A stretch of DNA of 46,251 nucleotides from Paraburkholderia solitsugae. Lineage in GTDB: Bacteria > Pseudomonadota > Gammaproteobacteria > Burkholderiales > Burkholderiaceae. The notes under the pieces are model-generated. The model was given only the letters and a program-made list of their open reading frames with translations. It had not been told where the DNA came from and did not search any database. Shown here one piece after another: positions 7,449 to 16,123 of the stretch. Numbering within the stretch: the first letter of the stretch is position 1; each line of letters opens with the position of its first letter. Made by a program: the position numbers and the translations under genes. The DNA lies in the NCBI RefSeq assembly GCF_013177695.1, contig NZ_WOEY01000074.1, positions 1 to 46,251 of the forward strand, given 5' to 3'.

Positions 7449-8585
7449 TTAACCGCGCAGATCGCGCAACGGGTGTTCGTTGGCCGGCCACGGACTTTCG
7501 AACATCTTCGCCACATCGGCGGCGCGCACGTCTTCAATGCGCGCAAAACGCCAGCGCGGCGCGTTGTCCTTGTCGATGATGCGCGCGCGAATCCCTTCGG
7601 TCGTATCGCCCTGCGCAAAGCTCGTGCGCGTCAGATCAAGATCGCCGCGCAGCACGTCCGCCATCGAACCCTCGGCGCGCGTCACCACTTCCAGCGACAC
7701 GGCCATCGATAGCGGCGAACGCTCGCGCAATATGGCAATCGTCTGCTCGGCCCAATCGGCGGCCTCGCCGCCACGCTCCCGTTCCTGCTCCAGCGAAGCG
7801 AGAATCTGCGCCACGTCGGACAACGCGAAATGCTGGTCGATCAACGCACGCGTGCTCGCGAGCGGCGAGGCATCGGGTTCCGGCACGACCTGATGCGCCG
7901 CTGTCTCGCGCTCGACGCACGCGACCACGTCAGCCCCACGTTCGAACAGTTCCGTGCGCAACGTATCGACTAACGCGGGCAATGCCGCGTCGTCGATATA
8001 GGCGTCGGCGAGACCTGCATAAAGTGCATCGGCTGCGCCGATCGTCTCGCCGGTGACTGCCAGATAACGGCCGAGCGCACCCGGCGTGCGCGCCAGAAAC
8101 CAGCTCGCGCCGACATCGGGAAAGAGTCCGATGCGGGTCTCGGGCATCGCCATCTTCGTCGAGTTGGTCACCACGCGCAGGCCGCCGGTACGATGCGCGC
8201 CCTGCGAAATCCCCATACCACCGCCCATCACGACGCCGTTCATCAAGGCGATATACGGCTTCGGGTACGTGAAGATCGCGTGATTGAGCCGGTATTCCTC
8301 GGTGAAAAACGTATCGCGCGCGTCATGCTCGCCGCGCTGCGCCGACTCGTACAGAAAGCGGATATCGCCGCCCGCGCAGAATGCGCGCGGATGCTGGCTG
8401 CGCACCACCACGGCAAGAACGTCGGGATCTTCGCGCCACTGATCGAGCGCCGCGTGCATCGCGCGGATCATGCCGCTCGAGAGCGCGTTGAGCGCCTTCG
8501 GCCTTTCCAGTTCGATGAAACCGATGCGGTTGGCTACGTAAGTCGCGACTTCGTCGCTAACGGCGGGCGAGGCGGAAATGGACAT
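7449..8585 (-). CDS. 3-hydroxyisobutyryl-CoA hydrolase (enoyl-CoA hydratase family)
   Basis: This 378-residue crotonase-fold enzyme hydrolyses 3-hydroxyisobutyryl-CoA in valine breakdown, in the cytosol. The oxyanion-hole segments RAFCAGGDIRFLY and VVMGGGMGIS and the acidic catalytic region MPETRIGLFPDVGASWFL are the HIBYL-CoA hydrolase version, and the C-terminal ECH_2 extension and length (about 350-390) fit that family rather than ordinary hydratases (~260). It follows the TetR-type regulator on the same strand by 46 bases. No other valine-pathway gene is adjacent. A clear Shine-Dalgarno is lacking before ATG 8585. Confidence 0.88.
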   Translation of the reverse strand: MSISASPAVSDEVATYVANRIGFIELERPKALNALSSGMIRAMHAALDQWREDPDVLAVVVRSQHPRAFCAGGDIRFLYESAQRGEHDARDTFFTEEYRLNHAIFTYPKPYIALMNGVVMGGGMGISQGAHRTGGLRVVTNSTKMAMPETRIGLFPDVGASWFLARTPGALGRYLAVTGETIGAADALYAGLADAYIDDAALPALVDTLRTELFERGADVVACVERETAAHQVVPEPDASPLASTRALIDQHFALSDVAQILASLEQERERGGEAADWAEQTIAILRERSPLSMAVSLEVVTRAEGSMADVLRGDLDLTRTSFAQGDTTEGIRARIIDKDNAPRWRFARIEDVRAADVAKMFESPWPANEHPLRDLRG

Positions 8586-8631
8586 GGAGAGCTAAGCGCG
8601 ATGGCGCGAAATGAATTGGAACTGAACGTTA

Positions 8632-9684
8632 TCACGCACTCGTGGCTTTGGGCCTGGTGGCGGGTTTGACGGTGGGCTGGGTGTCCGCTTTGATGGCTGG
8701 GCTGGTATCCGCATCGCTGGCGGGTTGGGTGGCCGATGGTCCCGGCTGCTTGGCGGCCTTTTTTCCCGACGGTGCGGATGGCTGAGATGGCTGAGCAGCC
8801 GGTTCGCCGCCGGGCTCGACGCGCGCTTCAACCAGTGCGTCAGCGGACTTTCTTTTGCGGGCGCGCACGGAGCTCGTGACGCCTGGCGGCTGCCCGGCGT
8901 TTTGCGTGCCCAGCCAGGCATCGAGTGCGACGCCCACCACCGTATCCAGCGGCGCGGTCGGAAACACGGGACAGGTGAGATTGAGTGCGACGATGCCATG
9001 CATGGTCGCCCAGAACGCTTCCGCCCACACGTGCACGTTCATCGACGCGGACAAGCGCCCCGCCGCTTTCAACTCTTCGAGCGCGGAGATCATGATGTGC
9101 AACGCGGCGTCGCCGGGGTCGTCGTCCGGTTTCGCCGGCGCGAGGCTCGCTTTTCCGGACGCGGAAGAAGCCACGGCCGGTGTTCCTGCCGCCGTTGTTC
9201 CCGCGGCCATTGTCCCAGGCGCCGTGATCTCGACCACGTCGCCCACCAAACCCGTGTCCGCGACCGCAGCCGCCGAGGCACCCGCACCCGCCGCACCCGC
9301 CGCAGCCGCCACGCCGCCCAGCGCCGCGCCCGTGTAGCTCGGGTCTTCCATGAAGATCAGCCGGTAGGTTTCCGGATGCGCGACACCGAATGCCACATAA
9401 GCACGCCCGAGCGCCTTCAAGCGCTCAGCCGGATCGGCGATCTGCACAAGCGGCACGAACGTCTCCAACAATTGTGCATAGCCTTCCGCGCACAACGCCT
9501 GTGCGATCTCATCGCGGCTCGCGAAGTGCAGGTACAGCGTGGCGGGCGAATACTCGATGGCGTCCGCAATCTTGCGCATTGACAGCGCGGCAAAGCCTTC
9601 GCGCATCACAATGCGCCGCGCTGCATCGAGGATGCGCTCACGCAGCGCCTGCTTCTGACGTTTTTTTCGTTCGACGATTCCCAT
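8632..9684 (-). CDS. TetR/AcrR-family regulator with WHG-type C-terminal domain
   Basis: A TetR helix-turn-helix (ERILDAARRIVMREGFAALS, then SPATLYLHF) covers residues 10-57. The C-terminal ligand domain shows the WHG signature (FWATMHGIVAL). It is interrupted by an Ala/Gly/Thr-rich insert of about 65 residues and followed by a Lys/Pro/Ala-rich tail of about 90 residues, making 350 residues instead of ~200-230. I chose ATG 9684 (MGIVERKKRQ); ATG 9693 and 9720 are in frame and no Shine-Dalgarno decides. It is divergent from the epimerase gene with an operator-like palindrome between them, so it probably represses that gene and itself. Confidence 0.85.
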   Translation of the reverse strand: MGIVERKKRQKQALRERILDAARRIVMREGFAALSMRKIADAIEYSPATLYLHFASRDEIAQALCAEGYAQLLETFVPLVQIADPAERLKALGRAYVAFGVAHPETYRLIFMEDPSYTGAALGGVAAAAGAAGAGASAAAVADTGLVGDVVEITAPGTMAAGTTAAGTPAVASSASGKASLAPAKPDDDPGDAALHIMISALEELKAAGRLSASMNVHVWAEAFWATMHGIVALNLTCPVFPTAPLDTVVGVALDAWLGTQNAGQPPGVTSSVRARKRKSADALVEARVEPGGEPAAQPSQPSAPSGKKAAKQPGPSATQPASDADTSPAIKADTQPTVKPATRPKATSA

Positions 9685-9725
9685 GACGAACATTTTCGGG
9701 TTGACAAACTGAAAAGTCAAATTAA

Positions 9726-9756
9726 ACTGAACACTGTTTATTGAACGGTGTTCAGT
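9726..9756. promoter_or_regulatory. Palindromic operator candidate between TetR gene and epimerase gene
   Basis: Half-sites ACTGAACAC (9726-9734) and GTGTTCAGT (9748-9756) are exact inverted copies, with a further GTT/AAC pair inside. The 31-base palindrome lies in the divergent intergenic region, just downstream of TTGACA (9711-9716). Its TGAACA core is typical of TetR-family repressor operators. Confidence 0.7.
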
Positions 9757-9818
9757 AAATTCTCATCGGTTAGCCAACATCATCGCGGCGCGATACGGCG
9801 CTGTCTTCAGGAGTCGTC

Positions 9819-10829
9819 ATGCAAGCCACGGGAAAAGTGGGTTTATTCGGTGCCGCGGGCGCGGCAGGTCAAATCATCGCGGCCGCGCTGGGCGCGGCGG
9901 GCCGGGATTACCGGGTGATCGGGCGCTCGCGCGCGCCGCTCGAAGCGGCTTTCGGCCGCGACCCGCATGCGGAAATCGTCACGTGGAATCCAGACGACCC
10001 GGCTTCGATCAGCGCCGCGGCCGCCGGTTTGCAGACCGTGATCTATCTGGTGGGCGTGCCCTACGATCAGTTCGCCGCGCATCCGCCGCTTATGGAAAAA
10101 ACGCTCGCCGGCGTGACGGCGGCAGGTGTCGAGCGCTTCATTCTGATCGGCACCGTGTATCCGTACGGCCGCGCACGCGGCAATCCGATCAGCGAAGATC
10201 ATCCGCGTGAGCCCCATACCTTCAAAGGCAAGATGCGGCTCGCGCAGGAAAAGCTGGTGCTGGCGGCGCATGGACGCGCCAGCGGATCGTCCCGCCTGTC
10301 GACGCTGGTGCTGCGCCTGCCGGATTTCTACGGGCCTGGTGTCGAACGCAGTCTGATCAACGGCATATTCGAGGGGGCGGCGCACGGCAAGCGCGCGCAG
10401 GTGATCGGGCCGGTGGATGTGCCGCACGAATTCATCTACCTGCCGGATATCGGGCCGGTGGTCGAGAAACTCACGCATACCCCCGACGCGTACGGCCGGT
10501 GGTGGCACCTGGCCGGCACGGGCACGATCACGCAGCGCGAAGTGGCAAGACAGGCCTATGCGCTAGCGGGCCGTGAGCCGAAGCTGATGGTGGCCGGCAA
10601 GACCATGCTGCGCGTGCTCGGCCTCTTCAATCCGCTCATGCGGGAACTGGTGGAGATGAATTACCTGATAACCGAGCCGGTTGTGCTTGACGACGCCGCG
10701 TTGACGAAGCTGATCGGCCCGATCGCAAAAACGTCGTACGAAGACGGTATCCGGCATGCGTTCGAGGCCGCGCGCGCGACGGCATCGGCGAGTGCTGACT
10801 CGCATCGGGACGCCGCGAAGGCGGCCTGA
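9819..10829 (+). CDS. NAD(P)-dependent epimerase/dehydratase-family protein
   Basis: The 336-residue protein has an N-terminal Rossmann fold (VGLFGAAGAAGQ, a GxxGxxG variant) and an extended-SDR shape; the usual catalytic Tyr-x3-Lys is approximated by the region around YPYGRARG. The substrate cannot be told. GGAG eight bases before ATG 9819 supports the start. It is divergent from a TetR regulator with a shared palindrome, so it is probably induced by the regulator's ligand. It could be an NmrA-like or atypical SDR rather than a sugar epimerase. Confidence 0.85.
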   Translation: MQATGKVGLFGAAGAAGQIIAAALGAAGRDYRVIGRSRAPLEAAFGRDPHAEIVTWNPDDPASISAAAAGLQTVIYLVGVPYDQFAAHPPLMEKTLAGVTAAGVERFILIGTVYPYGRARGNPISEDHPREPHTFKGKMRLAQEKLVLAAHGRASGSSRLSTLVLRLPDFYGPGVERSLINGIFEGAAHGKRAQVIGPVDVPHEFIYLPDIGPVVEKLTHTPDAYGRWWHLAGTGTITQREVARQAYALAGREPKLMVAGKTMLRVLGLFNPLMRELVEMNYLITEPVVLDDAALTKLIGPIAKTSYEDGIRHAFEAARATASASADSHRDAAKAA

Positions 10830-10908
10830 AAGACGGCCTGACCTGAGGACGGCGCTCACAAGCAAGGGGTTTGAACCACGTTATCCATGTACCAGCGAAC
10901 GAGCCGTA

Positions 10909-11193
10909 TCAGGCCGCGACGTTGCCCGGCGGAAAATGGCCGCTCTTGAGCAGCACGGGCGTGCCATTGCTGATCTGCAAATGCTCGCGTGCAACCGCCT
11001 CGATGTGCGGACGCCCGGCGTCGAACGCGCGCAGCCAGCCTTCGAGATCCTCGGAGTACGCCCCGAAATGATCCTCGAGTGCCTCGACCGAAATCGCGCA
11101 CGGCACCGGCTCACCGTTCACGAGCGCGGGAAACACCACCGTCAGATTGGAGTCGCGGTAAGTGGGCGCGTCCGCGGGAAACCGGATTTCCAT
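10909..11193 (-). CDS. DUF1488-family protein
   Basis: The 94-residue protein (MEIRFPADAP... ALEDHFGA...) matches the DUF1488 pattern: an N-terminal RFP strand, a central ALEDHFG motif, and a C-terminal PVLLKSGHF strand. The function of the family is unknown. GAGG five bases before the ATG at 11193 decides the start; the frame is open much further upstream (to 11670) but that part is not coding-like. Confidence 0.85.
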   Translation of the reverse strand: MEIRFPADAPTYRDSNLTVVFPALVNGEPVPCAISVEALEDHFGAYSEDLEGWLRAFDAGRPHIEAVAREHLQISNGTPVLLKSGHFPPGNVAA

Positions 11194-11460
11194 GGTCGCC
11201 TCATGAGAAGTATCCGGCAGGAAACGGACACCGGTGAGAACCGGCCGCCCCCGGACATGCCCGCTATGGTACTCGCGCGCCTCAACCGCGGTCCAGCCTC
11301 CTTCGCCCTCCTGCTCGCAGCCGCGCTGCCCCGAGCCGAGCGGTTCTGCATGCCAATCGATACGCCGAATTGCACTTGTTCCGCCTGCTTCTGTCGAAGT
11401 GGTTCGCCGGCACGACCTGTGCCGACGCAGTGACACCATTTCGAGTCCAGTGAGCGCAAT

Positions 11461-11652
11461 ATGGGAAAATATTTTCTGCAGAACCACGAACTGCCCGAGC
11501 CGGATGCGGCAAACGCATGGTTTGCCTACGCCGAAAGCAACGGCATCGACATTCCGCGAGCCATCAGCATCTGGGAAGACGCAGCGACTGAAAGCGGCAC
11601 AGAAAGCCGCCAATTGGTCAGCGCGGCGGGCATCTCGATCGAAACGTCGTAG
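11461..11652 (+). CDS. Small hypothetical protein (63 aa)
   Basis: The product MGKYFLQNHELPEPDAAN... is small, acidic and soluble, with a Trp/Tyr-containing middle. A weak GTGAG precedes the ATG. No domain is recognised. Amino acid composition is balanced and unlike the Arg-rich shadow frames around it, which is the main reason to accept it. It lies between the divergent DUF1488 gene and a lipoprotein gene. Confidence 0.55.
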   Translation: MGKYFLQNHELPEPDAANAWFAYAESNGIDIPRAISIWEDAATESGTESRQLVSAAGISIETS

Positions 11653-11720
11653 CCTTGGTTGGGTGCGCACTTCCCGTGTGCGTGGCGAGTCTCGACACCT
11701 ATTTGAAAGGAAACTTCACG

Positions 11721-12104
11721 ATGCATTTCATGACGCAATTGCGCCGCGCCGGTCGCTTGCGATCCGGCAACACCGCGCTTGCGCTAGTCCGCAGGGCGTC
11801 CCTGTCTGCCGCCCTGCCCGCCGCCGTGCTGCTCGGCGCGGGTCTCGCCGGCTGCGCGTCGTCGAACACCACATCGCTCATCAATCTGCCGAACGGCCAG
11901 ACCGGTTTTGCGGTGAACTGCAGCGGTGCCGACGCCGCGTCCAGTTGGGCCTCCTGCTACGTGCAGGCCGGCAAGGCATGTGGCGCGACCGGTTACGACA
12001 TCGTGTCGAAAGATAACGACGAAGGCGGCGCCGCGGGCGGCAGCGTCACGAATGTCGTCTCGGCCAACGTGAAAAACCGTTCGATGATCGTGCGCTGCAA
12101 GTAA
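11721..12104 (+). CDS. Small lipoprotein, unknown
   Basis: The ATG at 11721 has AGGA ten bases upstream, and gives a 127-residue protein with a long Arg-rich n-region, a hydrophobic stretch and a lipobox LAGC around residue 37-40, so it is probably an outer-membrane lipoprotein. The mature part carries four further Cys (NCSG, SCYV, ACGA, VRCK), which may form two disulfides. Small Cys-rich lipoproteins of this kind are common in Burkholderia; the function is unknown. It converges on the SMR gene, with 3 bases between stop codons. Confidence 0.8.
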   Translation: MHFMTQLRRAGRLRSGNTALALVRRASLSAALPAAVLLGAGLAGCASSNTTSLINLPNGQTGFAVNCSGADAASSWASCYVQAGKACGATGYDIVSKDNDEGGAAGGSVTNVVSANVKNRSMIVRCK

Positions 12105-12107
12105 CGC

Positions 12108-12440
12108 TCAGTGCGCCTGCATCTTCGAGAACACGTTCAACACGGCCGCCCCGGCAATGATCAGCCCCAGCCCAATGATGGCCGGCAAGTCAGGCACTTG
12201 CCGATACATCACGACCGCGACCAGCGTGATCAGCACGATGCCGACGCCGGACCACACCGCGTAGACGATGCCCACTGGAATACTCTTCAGCGTGAGTGAC
12301 AGGCAATAGAACGAGATGCCGTAACCAATCACCACAACCGTTGCGGGCAAGAGCCGCGAAAAACCTTCCGACGCCCGCATGGCGGAGGTCGCAATGACTT
12401 CGGCGACGATCGCAATGGCGAGCAATGCATATGGAGGCAT
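12108..12440 (-). CDS. Small multidrug resistance (SMR/EmrE-type) exporter
   Basis: From ATG 12440 (GAGG eight bases upstream) the protein has exactly 110 residues, like EmrE, with four membrane helices. The essential membrane-embedded Glu14 (AEVIATSAM), the Tyr/Trp substrate-site residues (GIVYAVWSGVG) and the closing DLPAIIGLGLIIAG helix are all present. It exports cationic hydrophobic compounds or guanidinium-like metabolites against protons; which one is not visible. It starts 10 bases after the stop of the UPF0303 gene and is probably cotranscribed with it. Confidence 0.92.
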   Translation of the reverse strand: MPPYALLAIAIVAEVIATSAMRASEGFSRLLPATVVVIGYGISFYCLSLTLKSIPVGIVYAVWSGVGIVLITLVAVVMYRQVPDLPAIIGLGLIIAGAAVLNVFSKMQAH

Positions 12441-12450
12441 CCGCATCGCC

Positions 12451-12948
12451 TCAGGCCTTTGCAAGCGCGAGCTTGCTGTAGTCGTGGCCAAGGTGCGCGC
12501 ACAGCGCTTCCACCACCAGTTCATGATCCGCACGCTGCGGCAATCCGGATACCGTGATCGAGCCGATCACACCGGCGCCCGCCACCGTCAATGGGAAAGC
12601 GCCGCCATGCGACGCATATTCCGTGACCGGCAAGCCGTGCTTGTCAGCGAGCGTGCTACCCGCCTGTTGCATCTTCAAACCGATCGCGTACGAACTGCGC
12701 CGAAAATGCGCGACCGTGTTGCCCTTGCGGCGCGCCCAATCGACGTTGTCCGGCGTCGCGCCGTCAAGCAGGCTGAAGAACAGCGGCTGACCGAACGTGC
12801 GCACGTCGATGGCGGCGGCAATGCCGCGTGCTCTCGCGACCTCGTGCAGATACGCACCAACCTGCCATGCGCGGTCGGCGTCGAATTGCGGGAACACCAG
12901 CGCGTGTTCCTGAGCGGCAATCACCTGTAGATCGTGAGCGATATCCAT
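12451..12948 (-). CDS. UPF0303 / heme-degrading-domain (HbpS/GlcG-like) protein
   Basis: The 165-residue cytosolic protein (MDIAHDLQVI...) fits the UPF0303 family of the HbpS/GlcG fold (DUF336-related): the WARRKGNTVAHF motif, GLKMQQAGST, and the ITVSGLPQRADHELVV closing segment are visible. Related proteins bind heme or help guide tail-anchored proteins in yeast; the bacterial role is not settled. ATG 12948 is chosen by family length although a clear Shine-Dalgarno is lacking. It is the first gene of a two-gene unit with the SMR exporter. Confidence 0.85.
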   Translation of the reverse strand: MDIAHDLQVIAAQEHALVFPQFDADRAWQVGAYLHEVARARGIAAAIDVRTFGQPLFFSLLDGATPDNVDWARRKGNTVAHFRRSSYAIGLKMQQAGSTLADKHGLPVTEYASHGGAFPLTVAGAGVIGSITVSGLPQRADHELVVEALCAHLGHDYSKLALAKA

Positions 12949-13076
12949 GGAGTTCTGAGCAAGGTAAGAAGTGAAGCGCGGGCCGTTGCACCTGCACCTT
13001 GGCACCGCGAAGAGAATCTGGATTCTAGCGCAGTGCCTTACGAGGGCCTTCCGGTATGCGACGCCGGCCAAGCGCA

Positions 13077-13112
13077 GCGCGACGTTGGACAGCGGCGCGA
13101 CTTTGGACAGCG
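13077..13112. repeat. Two tandem 18-bp repeats
   Basis: Units 13077-13094 and 13095-13112 (GCGCGACGTTGGACAGCG-type) differ at one base. They lie upstream of the tRNA-fMet promoter, in otherwise featureless sequence. Confidence 0.7.
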
Positions 13113-13169
13113 CGAGGCGTCGCAAGTCGCGCCGCATTGGCAGATATGAAGTCGGTTCTTAAATAGCTA

Positions 13170-13198
13170 TTGCGTTGGCTGCCGCTTTGTCCTATAAT
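13170..13198 (+). promoter_or_regulatory. Sigma-70 promoter of tRNA-fMet
   Basis: TTGCGT (13170-13175) and TATAAT (13193-13198) are 17 bases apart, and the tRNA starts 15 bases after the -10 box. This is a near-consensus strong promoter. Confidence 0.85.
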
Positions 13199-13213
13199 CT
13201 TTTCTTCGACGGA

Positions 13214-13290
<77 letters not shown>

Positions 13291-13329
13291 AGTAACTCAT
13301 ACGGTTCGAAACGTCGAAACAGCATCAAA

Positions 13330-13360
13330 GGCTTGCCCAACCGGCAGGCCTTTTTTGTTT
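13330..13360 (+). terminator. Rho-independent terminator of tRNA-fMet
   Basis: An 8-bp stem with one G-U pair (13330-13337 with 13343-13350) is followed by TTTTTT (13351-13356) and further Ts. Confidence 0.9.
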
Positions 13361-13698
13361 TCTGCCTCGCTCTTCACGGCTGTAGTGCGTTCCGCGCCCT
13401 GCCCCTTCTTGTAGTCAGTTCCACACCAAAGTCCTGCAGACGCCCGGATCACGCTCAGCGAGACGGTTTCTGCCCCGGCACCGGGTTATATGGGTAGCAA
13501 TCCTAATTCACCCGCCCTCGAATAGCGCGGAAAAGCGCCGACGCCAGCCAATCGGCCGAGGCAACAATCGCCCAAGCCGCGTTCCGCGCGCGATGCACGC
13601 CGCTGCCTTCGCACCACCATCCGCACGCCGCCTTTGCCGGACCTCAGAAAACGCCAGCCCAGTGATAAACTCCCATCACTCTTTCTCGTCCCCTTCCT
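13361..13698. other. Intergenic region before the Nudix gene
   Basis: These 338 bases carry only frames that look like shadows. GATAAA at about 13663 is a possible -10 box for the Nudix gene, without a convincing -35. I see nothing else. Confidence 0.4.
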
Positions 13699-14244
13699 AT
13701 GAAATTCTGTTCTGTCTGCGGCCACGGCGTCAGCCTGAGCATTCCGCCGGGTGACAACCGCGAGCGCTTCGTATGCGGCAGTTGCGGCACGGTGCATTAT
13801 CAGAATCCGCGCAACGTGGTCGGCACCGTTCCGGTCTGGGACGACAAAGTGCTGCTGTGCCGTCGCGCGATCGAACCGCGCTACGGCTACTGGACACTGC
13901 CGGCAGGGTTCATGGAAATGGGTGAAACCACCGCCGAAGCCGCTTCGCGCGAAACGCTGGAAGAGGCCGGCGCGCGCGTCGAGGTGCAGAACCTGTTCTC
14001 GCTGCTGAACGTGCCGCACGTGCATCAGGTGCATCTGTTCTACATGGCGCGCCTGCTCGACCTCGACATCGCCGCCGGCGAGGAAAGCCTCGAAGTGAAA
14101 CTCTTCGAGGAACACGAAATTCCGTGGGACGAGATCGCCTTCCCGACCGTCGGCCAGACCTTGCGTTTCTTTTTCGCCGACCGCGCTGCCGGTAGCTTCG
14201 GTCTGCACACGGGCGATATCTTCCGCTCGCTGCGCGAAGGTTGA
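13699..14244 (+). CDS. Nudix hydrolase with N-terminal zinc ribbon
   Basis: A Cys4 zinc ribbon (C4, C7, C26, C29) precedes a Nudix domain whose box is complete: G70, E76, R84-E85, E88-E89, G91. Such proteins hydrolyse nucleoside diphosphates linked to another group, using Mg2+; ADP-ribose or FAD/NAD-type dinucleotides are usual for the zinc-ribbon type, but NudC's full length and SQPWPFP motif are absent, so the substrate is open. ATG 13699 lacks a good Shine-Dalgarno. It precedes aat by 9 bases, so the two are cotranscribed. Confidence 0.9.
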   Translation: MKFCSVCGHGVSLSIPPGDNRERFVCGSCGTVHYQNPRNVVGTVPVWDDKVLLCRRAIEPRYGYWTLPAGFMEMGETTAEAASRETLEEAGARVEVQNLFSLLNVPHVHQVHLFYMARLLDLDIAAGEESLEVKLFEEHEIPWDEIAFPTVGQTLRFFFADRAAGSFGLHTGDIFRSLREG

Positions 14245-14253
14245 GCGGCGCGC

Positions 14254-14991
14254 ATGGTGCCCTGGCTCGGACCTGACGATCCGTTTCCCGCCGTCGAGCG
14301 TGCGCTCGGCGCGACCAGCGGCGCACCCGGCCTGCTCGCCGCCAGCGGCGACCTGTTGCCGTCGCGCCTGATCGACGCCTATCGGCGTGGCATCTTCCCT
14401 TGGTATTCGGACGGGCAGCCCGTGTTGTGGTGGAGCCCCGACCCGCGCATGATCCTGCGCCCCGCCGAGTTCAAACTGTCACCGTCGCTGCGCAAAACGC
14501 TCAAGCGTGTGCTGCGCGAAGACGCATGGGAAATCCGTGTCGACCATGATTTCGCCGCCGTGATGCGGGCCTGTGCGCAGGCGCCGCGGCGCGGCCAGCG
14601 CGGCACGTGGATCACTGCCGACGTGGTCGAAGCGTATTCGTCGCTGCACCGGGTGGGCGATGCGCACAGCATCGAGACCTGGTTCGAAGGCAAGCGCGTA
14701 GGCGGTTTGTATGGAGTGTCTTTCGGCCGGATGTTCTTCGGCGAATCGATGTTCGCGGAGGTCACCGATGCGTCGAAAATGGCGCTGGCCGCGCTTGTCG
14801 GACACTTGCGCCGTCACGAAATAGAAATGATAGACTGCCAGCAGAACACGTCGCATCTGGCATCGCTGGGCGGCCGTGAGATAGCGCGCAAAGCGTTCAT
14901 CGCGCATGTTCGCACCGCCGTCGACGCACCATCGATTCCCTGGCGCTTCGACAAGACCGTATTGCGCGATGTCGTCGCGCCTGCGGCGTAG
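14254..14991 (+). CDS. aat: Leucyl/phenylalanyl-tRNA--protein transferase
   Basis: The 245-residue enzyme attaches Leu or Phe from charged tRNA to proteins with N-terminal Arg or Lys, marking them for ClpS/ClpAP. The family motifs GIFPWYSDGQPVLWWSPDPR (around residues 46-65), RGTWIT, SIETW and the GNAT-like core YGVSFGRMFFGESMF are all intact. It lies in a Nudix-aat-bpt unit, so both bacterial leucyl-transfer branches of the N-end rule are made together. Confidence 0.96.
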   Translation: MVPWLGPDDPFPAVERALGATSGAPGLLAASGDLLPSRLIDAYRRGIFPWYSDGQPVLWWSPDPRMILRPAEFKLSPSLRKTLKRVLREDAWEIRVDHDFAAVMRACAQAPRRGQRGTWITADVVEAYSSLHRVGDAHSIETWFEGKRVGGLYGVSFGRMFFGESMFAEVTDASKMALAALVGHLRRHEIEMIDCQQNTSHLASLGGREIARKAFIAHVRTAVDAPSIPWRFDKTVLRDVVAPAA

Positions 14992-15095
14992 AAAGAATCA
15001 GGCCGAATCCGGATCCGTCGCCTACCGAGCCGCGGGTCACGAGCCGCAAGGCGCGCCGGGTTTGCAATACCAGAGACGCTTCGAGAGCTGCCAAC

Positions 15096-15917
15096 GTGAC
15101 TCATCCCAACGAGCTGCCTCTTTCCCCGCTTTCCGCGCTGCAATTTTATGCAACGGCGCCCTATCCCTGCAGCTATCTGGATGGACGCGTCGCGCGCTCG
15201 CAAGTCGCCACGCCCAGTCACCTGATCAACTCCGACGTCTATACCGACCTTGTCAAAGCCGGCTTCCGCCGTTCGGGTGTGTTCACCTATCGCCCGTATT
15301 GCGATGGCTGTCGCGCCTGCGTGCCCGTGCGCGTGCCGGTCGATCAGTTCGAAGCAAACCGCACGCAGCGCCGGGTCTGGAAAAAGCACGGCGAGTTGAT
15401 CGCAACGGTCGCCCCACTGCATTACGACGAAGAGCACTATGCGCTCTACATGCGCTATCAGTCGGCACGGCATGCCGGCGGCGGCATGGACCGCGACAGC
15501 CGCGACCAATATGAACAGTTCCTGCTGCAGAGCCGGATCAACTCGCGGCTGGTCGAGTTTCGCGAGCCGCTGCCGGATCATCCGGACGCGCCGGGCATTC
15601 TGCGCATGATCAGCATGATCGACATCCTCGGTGACGGGCTCTCGTCGGTCTACACGTTCTTCGAACCGGGTCTGCCGCACACCAGCTTCGGCACCTACAA
15701 CATCTACTGGCAGATCGAGCAGGCGAAGAGCCTCAAGCTGCCCTACGTGTATCTCGGTTACTGGATTCGCGAGAGTCAAAAGATGGCGTACAAGGCGAAT
15801 TTCCGGCCGCTCGAAGGCTTGATCGACGGTGCGTGGAAGGTGCTCGATCCCGCCACCATCGATCTGCCGCCGGTCGATATGGCAATTCAGGGCAAGCGCG
15901 GGCCGCTGCGACCGTAA
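15096..15917 (+). CDS. bpt: Aspartate/glutamate leucyltransferase (Bpt)
   Basis: This 273-residue homologue of eukaryotic arginyl-transferase adds Leu to N-terminal Asp or Glu. The N-terminal ATE domain has the Cys motifs (YPCSYLDGRVAR and YCDGCRACVPVRV) and the C-terminal domain has YFEPGLPHTSFGTYNI-type and YLGYWI segments. The length and the absence of the longer eukaryotic regions identify the Bpt class. It follows aat after 104 bases. Confidence 0.95.
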   Translation: MTHPNELPLSPLSALQFYATAPYPCSYLDGRVARSQVATPSHLINSDVYTDLVKAGFRRSGVFTYRPYCDGCRACVPVRVPVDQFEANRTQRRVWKKHGELIATVAPLHYDEEHYALYMRYQSARHAGGGMDRDSRDQYEQFLLQSRINSRLVEFREPLPDHPDAPGILRMISMIDILGDGLSSVYTFFEPGLPHTSFGTYNIYWQIEQAKSLKLPYVYLGYWIRESQKMAYKANFRPLEGLIDGAWKVLDPATIDLPPVDMAIQGKRGPLRP

Positions 15918-16123
15918 CAACTCCGGGGTCCACCATGCAAGGCGGGACGGTCTGCGCGCACCGAAGCCGACGCCGCTGTGCCAGTACGCCAGGGCACATC
16001 AAGCAGGTTCACCCGCAGCGTCCCCGCGCCCCCGCCTTTCGCGCCGCATCCAGTTAGTCTCATTCAGGCCTTAAAGCCGGTAAAATGGCGGGTTACCATT
16101 TTCCGGCCGCCCGGCTTCGTCCT

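Noticed and set aside
13077..13112. Tandem 18-bp repeats as the beginning of a CRISPR or regulatory array
   Set aside because: Only two directly abutting units, no spacers and no cas genes.
14814..15920. 368-codon minus-strand frame opposite aat and bpt
   Set aside because: Crosses two well-recognised genes; no recognisable protein family.
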